A stretch of DNA of 10,642 nt from Cellvibrionales bacterium (lineage in GTDB: Bacteria; Pseudomonadota; Gammaproteobacteria; Pseudomonadales; JAHEGP01). Positions 1 through 4,021 of the stretch are shown one piece after another. Position numbers and translations under genes: made by a program. The number at the start of each line of letters is the position of its first letter. Positions within the stretch are counted from its first letter, which is position 1. The notes beneath the pieces were generated by a model, which saw only the letters and a program-made list of their open reading frames with translations, was not told the DNA's origin and ran no database searches. The DNA is taken from NCBI GenBank assembly GCA_024645065.1, contig JAHEGP010000091.1:1-10642 (forward strand). Direction: 5' to 3'.

Positions 1-34
1 GGGGCGGCTCGGGTGCTGCCTCAGTATCGCCAAG

Positions 35-58
35 GGGTAAGAGTGAAAGCTCTTGCCC
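35..58 (+). other. Hairpin upstream of tRNA-Trp
   Basis: GGGTAAGAG (35-43) pairs with CTCTTGCCC (50-58) through nine base pairs, one of them a G-U wobble, around the six-base loop TGAAAG. A TTTT run lies at 68-71, ten bases after the stem, which is too far for a standard intrinsic terminator. It may be a processing structure in a tuf to tRNA-Trp precursor or a weak 3' end of an upstream gene. The function is inferred; the pairing is seen directly. No open reading frame or convincing promoter is seen in 1-71. Confidence 0.5.
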
Positions 59-71
59 TCTGCTCTGTTTT

Positions 72-147
72 AGGCCAGTAGTTCAATTGGTAGAGCACCG
101 GTCTCCAAAACCGGCTGTTGGGGGTTCGAGTCCCTCCTGGCCTGCCA
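72..147 (+). tRNA. trpT: tRNA-Trp (CCA anticodon)
   Basis: A complete 76-base cloverleaf can be drawn by hand. The acceptor stem is AGGCCAG (72-78) with CTGGCCT (137-143). The D stem is GTTC with GAGC (81-84/93-96). The anticodon stem is CCGGT with ACCGG (98-102/110-114), and the seven-base loop CTCCAAA puts the anticodon CCA at 105-107. The T stem at 120-124/132-136 encloses the loop TTCGAGT. Discriminator base G144 is the expected tRNA-Trp identity base, and the 3' CCA (145-147) is encoded in the DNA. The tRNA reads UGG codons. A tRNA-Trp gene directly before secE is the arrangement known from Pseudomonas, where tuf lies upstream; here the tuf gene would fall outside the window. Confidence 0.97.
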
Positions 148-154
148 ATTTCAG

Positions 155-170
155 GTTTGCTTCGGCAAGC
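155..170 (+). other. UUCG-tetraloop hairpin after tRNA-Trp
   Basis: GTTTGC (155-160) pairs with GCAAGC (165-170), with one wobble pair, around a TTCG loop closed by C-G, the very stable tetraloop type. It begins eight bases after the tRNA CCA end and no T run follows, so it is not an intrinsic terminator. It could mark a boundary for tRNA 3'-end processing or protect the 5' end of the secE-nusG message; both roles are inferred. Confidence 0.6.
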
Positions 171-173
171 ACG

Positions 174-188
174 ACACTTTCGAGGTGT
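174..188 (+). promoter_or_regulatory. Hairpin covering the secE ribosome binding site
   Basis: ACACTT (174-179) can pair with AGGTGT (183-188) around the loop TCG, with one G-U pair. The paired strand contains the only purine-rich Shine-Dalgarno-like sequence before secE, GAGG at 182-185. If it forms, it would lower or modulate SecE synthesis relative to NusG, which has its own clear site. The stem is short and A-T containing, so stability is uncertain. Confidence 0.4.
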
Positions 189-199
189 AATACGGCGCA

Positions 200-568
200 A
201 TGAGTTCCAATGCGGAAGCAAAATCCAGTCCACTGAATTTTTTGAAGTGGGCTCTGGTTGTCGCACTGGTCGCAGCAGGTGTGGTTGGCAATCAGTATTT
301 TTCCGATGAAAGCTTGCTATACCGCGTTTTGGGCCTGGTTGCTATCGGGATTGTCGCGGTTCTGATCGCGTTGGCGACGACCCAGGGTGCGGCATTTGCC
401 ACACTGGTCAAGCAGGCCAGGATAGAGATTCGCAAGGTGGTGTGGCCAACCCGTCCCGAGACGCTGCAAACAACGTTTATAGTGCTCGCGGTAGTGTTGA
501 TTGCTGCATTGATTCTGTGGGGGCTGGACTCGTTGCTGGGTTGGATAGCCTCCCTGATAATTGGTTAG
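200..568 (+). CDS. secE: Preprotein translocase subunit SecE
   Basis: SecE is the small essential inner-membrane subunit of the SecYEG channel; it clamps and stabilises SecY during protein export and membrane insertion. The 122-residue product has three hydrophobic segments, roughly residues 15-33, 38-60 and 92-108, followed by a hydrophobic tail. This is the three-span form found in E. coli and relatives (127 residues there), rather than the single-span form of many bacteria. The family signature lies in the cytoplasmic amphipathic stretch before the last span: EIRKVVWPTRPETLQTT at residues 76-92. The ATG at 200 is preceded by GAGG at 182-185, a rather long spacing, and that site can pair in a hairpin (174-188). 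The TAG stop ends nine bases before nusG, so the two genes are almost certainly cotranscribed. Confidence 0.96.
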   Translation: MSSNAEAKSSPLNFLKWALVVALVAAGVVGNQYFSDESLLYRVLGLVAIGIVAVLIALATTQGAAFATLVKQARIEIRKVVWPTRPETLQTTFIVLAVVLIAALILWGLDSLLGWIASLIIG

Positions 569-577
569 AGGTAACGC

Positions 578-1111
578 ATGTCCAAGCGCTGGTATGTGCT
601 TCATGCCTATTCAGGCTACGAGAAAAAGGTCAAGACTGCGCTTGAAGAACGTATCGAGTTGCGTGGTTTGCAGGAAAAATTCGGTCGTATCCTGGTGCCG
701 GCCGAGGAAGTTGTAGAAATGCGTTCGGGTCAGAAGCGCAAGAGCGAGCGCAAGTTTTTCCCGGGTTACGTATTGATCGAAATGGAACTCGATGATGACA
801 CCTGGCACCTGGTCAAGGAAACGCCAAGGGTGATGGGTTTTATCGGCGGCAAGGCTGACAAGCCTGCGCCGATCAGCCCGGCTGAGGCCGAGGCAATCCT
901 GCATCGCATCGAGGAAGGGACTGATAAGCCGCGGCCCAAGACACTGTTTGAGCCAGGGGAAATGGTGCGCGTTATCGACGGGCCATTCAATGATTTCAAT
1001 GGCGTTGTCGAAGACGTCAACTATGACAAGAGCAAGCTCCAGGTAGCCGTTCTGATTTTTGGCCGATCCACACCCGTCGAACTGGATTTTGGACAGGTCG
1101 AAAAGGCCTGA
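578..1111 (+). CDS. nusG: Transcription termination/antitermination factor NusG
   Basis: NusG binds the clamp of RNA polymerase, suppresses pausing, and links the polymerase to Rho or, through ribosomal protein S10, to the leading ribosome. The 177-residue protein (181 in E. coli) shows both expected domains. The N-terminal NGN domain covers about residues 3-117, with KRWYVLHAYSGYEKKV at the start and the polymerase-contacting stretch RKFFPGYVLIEME near 58-70. The C-terminal KOW domain covers about 122-177, with FEPGEMVRVIDGPFNDFNG and the closing PVELDFGQVEK. The ATG at 578 has AGAGG at 567-571, which overlaps the secE stop codon, so translation may be coupled. The length and motifs are full and nothing looks degraded. 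Confidence 0.98.
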   Translation: MSKRWYVLHAYSGYEKKVKTALEERIELRGLQEKFGRILVPAEEVVEMRSGQKRKSERKFFPGYVLIEMELDDDTWHLVKETPRVMGFIGGKADKPAPISPAEAEAILHRIEEGTDKPRPKTLFEPGEMVRVIDGPFNDFNGVVEDVNYDKSKLQVAVLIFGRSTPVELDFGQVEKA

Positions 1112-1283
1112 TTCGCGGGTTCGCCTTAGGGTGACTAAGCGTGAAGCTTGTTAGGGGTGGTTTTTGCGGTAGTTTTTTAAGGTAGTTTTTGAGTCAGTTA
1201 ATGGCGCCGCCTGGCGGTTGCCGGGGAGCCGAAGACCAGGCCTGTGGCCTGCGAGGCGCTAGTCACCCATTTGGAGAAGGAAA
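1112..1283 (+). promoter_or_regulatory. rplK-rplA leader with long-range stem
   Basis: This untranslated leader separates nusG from rplK. GGGTGACT (1129-1136) plus AGCG (1138-1141) can pair with CGCT (1257-1260) plus AGTCACCC (1261-1268), giving twelve base pairs with a single bulged A, and enclosing the whole leader just before the rplK ribosome binding site (1273-1280). The enclosed region holds three GGTRGTTTTT repeats (1156-1190) and a GC-rich hairpin (1210-1251). In E. coli the equivalent gap carries the L11 operon promoter and the mRNA target of L1, which represses the operon by binding its own message. No good -35/-10 pair is visible here; TTGTTA (1148-1153) with TAGTTT (1170-1175) is the best and is weak. 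The regulatory role is inferred from position and structure. Confidence 0.6.
1210..1251 (+). promoter_or_regulatory. Candidate ribosomal protein L1 binding site
   Basis: CCTGG (1210-1214) pairs with CCAGG (1236-1240), and CGGTT (1215-1219) with AGCCG (1227-1231). The unpaired AAGA (1232-1235) sits on one side between the two helices. This two-helix shape with an asymmetric loop, and the sequence GGAGCCGA (1225-1232), resemble the L1 arm of 23S rRNA and the L1 targets in ribosomal protein mRNAs. An alternative hairpin, CAGGCC (1237-1242) with GGCCTG (1246-1251) around TGT, competes with the outer helix. The assignment is from shape and position only. Confidence 0.45.
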
Positions 1284-1715
1284 ATGGCAAAGAAAATCCA
1301 GGCTTATATCAAGCTGCAGGTTGCTGCGGGCGCAGCCAACCCCAGTCCTCCTGTCGGTCCCGCCCTGGGCCAGCATGGCGTCAATATCATGGAGTTCTGT
1401 AAAGCGTTCAACGCCCATACCCAGGGCCTTGAACCCGGCCTGCCTACGCCTACAGTAATCACCGTCTATTCAGACCGCAGCTTCACTTTTATCACCAAAA
1501 CACCCCCCGCGGCGGTCCTGTTGCTCAAGGCTGCCGGCCTTAAAAGCGGCAGTGGTCGCCCGAACACCAACAAGGTGGGCAAGGTCAATCGGGCCCAACT
1601 GGAAGAAATCGCAACTATCAAGATGCCGGATTTGACCGCGGCAGACATGGAGGCCGCTGTGCGCACGATAGCCGGCTCCGCTCGTAGTATGGGTTTAGAA
1701 GTGGAGGGCGTGTAA
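1284..1715 (+). CDS. rplK: 50S ribosomal protein L11
   Basis: L11 binds 23S rRNA at the GTPase-associated centre, at the base of the L7/L12 stalk. It helps elongation factors act and is needed for RelA to sense uncharged tRNA. The 143-residue length matches the family (142 in E. coli). The N-terminal domain has the proline-rich hinge and thiostrepton-site region, AANPSPPVGPALGQHGVNIM at residues 17-36. The C-terminal rRNA-binding domain includes SGSGRPNTNKVGKV (88-101) and ends in TIAGSARSMGLEVEG. The start is ATG with GGAGAAGG at 1273-1280. The TAA stop is directly followed by the rplA start codon, so L11 and L1 should be made in step. Confidence 0.98.
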   Translation: MAKKIQAYIKLQVAAGAANPSPPVGPALGQHGVNIMEFCKAFNAHTQGLEPGLPTPTVITVYSDRSFTFITKTPPAAVLLLKAAGLKSGSGRPNTNKVGKVNRAQLEEIATIKMPDLTAADMEAAVRTIAGSARSMGLEVEGV

Positions 1716-2411
1716 ATGGCCAAATTGAGCAAACGCAAAAAGGTGTTCCTGGAAAAGCTGGAACCCGGCAAGGCGTACCCGGTTGCGGAGGCTGTTGACT
1801 TATTAACCAGTCTGTCCAACGTCAAGTTCGCGGAATCCTTCGATGTAGCCGTCAACCTGGGCGTTGACGCCCGTAAATCGGACCAACAGATTCGTGGCGC
1901 AACGACCTTGCCCCACGGCACGGGCAAGACGGTCCGGGTTGCTGTATTTACCCAGGGGGATAACGCTGAGGCTGCTACGGCGGCGGGAGCGGACCTGGTG
2001 GGAATGGATGACCTCGCTGAGCAGGTCAAAGCTGGCATTATGGATTTCGATGTGGTTATCGCCAGCCCGGATGCCATGCGGGTTGTGGGGCAATTGGGGC
2101 AGATTCTGGGTCCCCGGGGCTTAATGCCCAACCCGAAGACTGGCACTGTGACTCCGGATGTGGCCACGGCCGTAAAAAATGCCAAGGCGGGGCAGGTGCG
2201 GTACCGCACAGACAAGAATGGCATCATTCACGGTGGTATAGGCCGGATTGGTTTTGACAGCAAGGCCGTCAAGGAAAACCTCGAGGCCCTGCTGGCTGAC
2301 CTGAAGAAGGCCAAGCCTTCCTCGAGCAAGGGTGTGTTCCTTGGAAAGATTACCCTGTCTACCACGATGGGGCCCGGTTTGGTGATCGATCAGTCAAGCC
2401 TGGAAGTTTAG
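1716..2411 (+). CDS. rplA: 50S ribosomal protein L1
   Basis: L1 forms the mobile L1 stalk of the large subunit, which moves deacylated tRNA out through the E site, and in many bacteria it also represses its own operon by binding the L11 leader. The product has 231 residues, close to E. coli L1 (234). The N-terminal half of domain I starts MAKLSKRKKV, and domain II follows at roughly residues 70-160. The L1 signature is clear: GQILGPRGLMPNPKTGTVT at residues 128-146, with a conserved YRTDKNGIIHGGIGR stretch at 163-177. The ATG abuts the rplK TAA stop, and its ribosome binding site (GGAGGG, 1703-1708) lies inside the end of rplK, so translation is probably coupled. Confidence 0.98.
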   Translation: MAKLSKRKKVFLEKLEPGKAYPVAEAVDLLTSLSNVKFAESFDVAVNLGVDARKSDQQIRGATTLPHGTGKTVRVAVFTQGDNAEAATAAGADLVGMDDLAEQVKAGIMDFDVVIASPDAMRVVGQLGQILGPRGLMPNPKTGTVTPDVATAVKNAKAGQVRYRTDKNGIIHGGIGRIGFDSKAVKENLEALLADLKKAKPSSSKGVFLGKITLSTTMGPGLVIDQSSLEV

Positions 2412-2417
2412 ATTCAG

Positions 2418-2435
2418 GGCGCCAGTACAGGCGCC
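2418..2435 (+). other. GGCGCC hairpin after rplA
   Basis: GGCGCC (2418-2423) repeats at 2430-2435 and pairs with itself around AGTACA, six base pairs, seven bases after the L1 stop. No T run follows, so it is not an intrinsic terminator. CCACAA (2434-2439) can also pair with TTGTGG (2446-2451). These could be RNA processing or 3'-end stabilising structures between the rplKA and rplJL segments of the transcript. Confidence 0.5.
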
Positions 2436-2470
2436 ACAACAGACTTTGTGGTCTTTGGACAGAGAACCCG

Positions 2471-2624
2471 AAGACCATCAAAGACCGCAGGTGCCCGTCA
2501 CCTTTTTGACCGCTCGGTCTGCTGAATTGCCCCCCCGTAAGGGAGTGGATTGCTGGCAGGCCGACTGTTGTAAAGGTGACGGGCTTAATCCTCGCCGTGA
2601 GGCGAGAGCCTGCGCAGATGGGTG
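2471..2624 (+). ncRNA. Ribosomal protein L10 leader (rplJ autoregulatory element)
   Basis: The gap before rplJ folds into the known L10 leader shape. CCATC (2475-2479) pairs with GATGG (2617-2621). Next comes the asymmetric loop AAAGAC (2480-2485) opposite CA (2615-2616), then the helix CGCAGG (2486-2491) with CCTGCG (2609-2614). This is the kink-turn that the L10-L12 complex binds to repress its own translation. Above it is a three-way junction. One arm is the thirteen-pair stem GCCCGTCACCTTT (2493-2505) with its complement at 2572-2584. The joining strand is TTAATC (2585-2590). The other arm is CTCGCC GTGA GGCGAG (2591-2606). From memory, the E. coli leader has the same helix, loop, helix order and the same TTAATC joining segment; here one lower-stem pair differs in a compensating way. 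Pairing is seen; L10 binding is established for the family. Confidence 0.85.
2514..2564 (+). other. Apical arm of the L10 leader
   Basis: Inside the long thirteen-pair stem, TCGGTCTGC (2514-2522) pairs with GCAGGCCGA (2556-2564), nine base pairs with one wobble, and a CCC GTAA GGG hairpin (2534-2543) caps it. This makes the arm much longer than the short equivalent I recall in E. coli. Confidence 0.55.
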
Positions 2625-2683
2625 TAACCCGGCGTCCGTTGGGTTAATAGCACCAAAACGATGCCACAGCGGCGAGCCGTGGC
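2621..2683 (+). other. Hairpins between L10 leader and rplJ start
   Basis: TAACCC (2625-2630) pairs with GGGTTA (2641-2646), extended by GGTG (2621-2624) with CACC (2651-2654) across a four-base bulge. A second hairpin joins GCCAC (2663-2667) with GTGGC (2679-2683). They lie between the L10 leader and the rplJ ribosome binding site AGGAG (2701-2705), which is itself unpaired. They may pass the L10-binding signal to the start site, an inference. I see no convincing promoter in 2412-2714. Confidence 0.5.
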
Positions 2684-2714
2684 TTCAGTATGGAACTATC
2701 AGGAGTAAAACAAA

Positions 2715-3245
2715 GTGGCGTTAAGACTCGAAGACAAACAGGCGATCGTCGCCGATGTAAACGAGACCGCCCAGTCTGCTCTGTCGTTGGTCGTGGCTGA
2801 TGCTCGCGGCGTCGACGTTACCAAAATCACCGCACTGCGCAAGCAGGCGCGGGAGAACAACGTCGATCTGCGTGTTATCAAAAACACCCTGGCCAGGCGC
2901 GCCTTTGCCGGCACTGAATTCGAGTGCACGGCGCAAGCGCTGGTTGGCCCGAGCCTGTTCGGTTTTTCGATGGAAGATCCCGGCGCTGCCGCAAGGCTGT
3001 TCAAGGATTTTGCCAAGGAAAACAGTGCCTTCGAAATCAAGGCGCTTTCCGTAGCAGGACAACTGATGGGTCCGGAGAAAATAGATGTGTTGGCCAAGTT
3101 GCCAACCCGTGATCAGGCCTTGGCGCAGCTTGCCAGTGTCATGATCGCTCCGGTGACAAAACTGGTGCGTACGCTCAATGAAGTCCCCTCCAAGATTACC
3201 CGGGTGGTGGCAGCAGTTGGCGAAAGCAAGAAAGACGCTGCTTAA
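2715..3245 (+). CDS. rplJ: 50S ribosomal protein L10
   Basis: L10 is the base of the ribosomal stalk: its N-terminal domain binds 23S rRNA next to L11, and its long C-terminal helix carries L7/L12 dimers. It also represses its own operon through the leader upstream. The protein has 176 residues, slightly longer than E. coli L10 (165). The N-terminal part (residues 1-130) includes ALRLEDKQAIVADVNE and the conserved DLRVIKNTLARRA (51-63). The L12-binding helix lies about residues 131-170, followed by a charged, alanine-ended tail (ESKKDAA). The start is GTG at 2715, with AGGAG nine bases upstream; no in-frame ATG occurs before residue 86. A 36-base gap separates it from rplL, and the two are surely cotranscribed. 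Confidence 0.97.
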   Translation: MALRLEDKQAIVADVNETAQSALSLVVADARGVDVTKITALRKQARENNVDLRVIKNTLARRAFAGTEFECTAQALVGPSLFGFSMEDPGAAARLFKDFAKENSAFEIKALSVAGQLMGPEKIDVLAKLPTRDQALAQLASVMIAPVTKLVRTLNEVPSKITRVVAAVGESKKDAA

Positions 3246-3281
3246 GCAGCAAAGATCCTAACTTAACCAAGGAGTGAGATT

Positions 3282-3659
3282 GTGTCTCTGTCCAAAGAAG
3301 ATATCCTCAACGCAATATCTGAAATGTCCGTAATGGACGTTGTCGAGCTGGTCAGCGCGATGGAAGAAAAGTTTGGTGTTTCTGCCCAGGCAGCGGTTGC
3401 CGTGGCAGCAGCTCCTGCAGGCGAAGCAGCGGAAGCTGCTGAAGAGCAAACCGAGTTTGACGTGATGCTGAGCGCTGTCGGCGAGAAGAAAGTTAACGTT
3501 ATCAAGGCAGTTCGCTCTATCACCGGCCTTGGCCTGAAAGAAGCCAAAGCGCTGGTTGACGGTGCTCCTTCAGCTGTTAAGGAAGGTGCAAGCAAGGCAG
3601 ATGCGGAAGAAGCCAAAAAGGCACTTGAAGAAGCCGGAGCCACCGTCGAGCTCAAGTAA
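3282..3659 (+). CDS. rplL: 50S ribosomal protein L7/L12
   Basis: L7/L12 is the multicopy flexible stalk protein that recruits and activates the translational GTPases. The 125-residue protein is close to the E. coli length (121 with Met). The N-terminal dimerisation and L10-binding domain covers about residues 1-37. The alanine-rich hinge covers about 38-57, with very low complexity. The globular factor-binding domain covers about 58-125 and contains VIKAVRSITGLGLKEAK (73-89). The start is GTG at 3282 with AAGGAG at 3269-3274. A serine follows the initiator, as in E. coli, where that serine is the acetylation site that converts L12 to L7; whether this happens here cannot be seen. An attenuator-like hairpin follows the gene, in line with the need for more stalk protein than polymerase. 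Confidence 0.98.
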   Translation: MSLSKEDILNAISEMSVMDVVELVSAMEEKFGVSAQAAVAVAAAPAGEAAEAAEEQTEFDVMLSAVGEKKVNVIKAVRSITGLGLKEAKALVDGAPSAVKEGASKADAEEAKKALEEAGATVELK

Positions 3660-3676
3660 GCTCGGTTTGGGCCGCT

Positions 3677-3692
3677 TAGCCGCTACAGGCTA
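3677..3692 (+). other. Hairpin after rplL
   Basis: TAGCC (3677-3681) pairs with GGCTA (3688-3692) around GCTACA. The flanks CGGT (3663-3666) and ACCG (3694-3697) could extend it over an internal loop. It lies directly upstream of the terminator-like hairpin and might act as an RNase processing site, as known for the E. coli rplL-rpoB gap. That role is inferred. Confidence 0.4.
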
Positions 3693-3697
3693 TACCG

Positions 3698-3725
3698 GGT
3701 CGGCGGGTTTTCCCGCTGGCCTTTT
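3698..3725 (+). terminator. Attenuator between rplL and rpoB
   Basis: GGTCGGCGGG (3698-3707) pairs with CCCGCTGGCC (3712-3721) through ten base pairs, two of them wobbles, around a TTTT loop, followed at once by TTTT (3722-3725) and a further TTT at 3730-3732. This is the shape of an intrinsic terminator with a short U tract. Because rpoB and rpoC follow with no strong promoter seen between, it probably ends only part of the transcripts. The E. coli rplL-rpoB attenuator works the same way and sets the ribosomal protein to polymerase ratio. Confidence 0.7.
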
Positions 3726-4021
3726 GTCGTTTCAGATGTTTTTGAGCAATTCCATGCGCTCGGGTACCGCACGATGGCACCGGGTGAATGGGTTCTGGCA
3801 GGGGCCCAATTGGCGCCGCCAGTTTATCGTAGAGCGAGCAGGTGGCTTTTTGCGCCTGCCTGCCGTGTTGGCAGGTCTCTTCGGGCAGGCTGCATCGCAT
3901 ATACCGCAACCTGTCGGTAACACAGTTTAGCAAGTGATACGGTTGGCTGGCTATTTTTAACCGGCAACCTGATCAACAACCACGTCACCAACTATGTCAG
4001 CAGTGGCAATCGGGGATAAAG
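3726..4021 (+). promoter_or_regulatory. Structured untranslated region before rpoB
   Basis: This is the remainder of the 362-base rplL-rpoB gap. CCTGCC (3859-3864) pairs with GGCAGG (3870-3875) around GTGTT, while the overlapping GCCTGCC (3854-3860) can pair instead with GGCAGGC (3884-3890), or its CCTGC (3855-3859) with GCAGG (3838-3842). CTGGC (3795-3799) pairs with GCCAG (3818-3822). CGGTT (3940-3944) pairs with AACCG (3959-3963). No believable coding region and no clear promoter is seen; TTGAGC (3742-3747) lacks a good -10 partner. The rpoB ribosome binding site is GGGGA (4012-4016). Confidence 0.5.

Noticed and set aside
1148..1175. A possible sigma-70 promoter for rplK, TTGTTA and TAGTTT
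   Set aside because: The spacing of 16 is acceptable but the -10 matches the consensus poorly, so it is mentioned in the leader entry and not called as a promoter.
1466..2227. A 253-codon minus-strand frame across rplK and rplA
   Set aside because: It is antisense to two complete ribosomal protein genes and has a low-complexity, Ser/Ala/Thr-rich product with no family resemblance.
2446..2724. A 92-codon frame in the rplA-rplJ gap
   Set aside because: It runs through the L10 leader helices and overlaps the rplJ start; the sequence is explained by RNA structure rather than coding.
3393..3453. Alanine-rich repetitive stretch in rplL
   Set aside because: This is the normal flexible hinge of L7/L12, not a repeat expansion or an assembly fault.
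3556..3930. A 124-codon frame running from rplL into the rpoB leader, and a minus-strand frame at 3676-3933
   Set aside because: The first is an out-of-frame extension of rplL through a terminator-like hairpin; neither has a ribosome binding site or a recognisable product.
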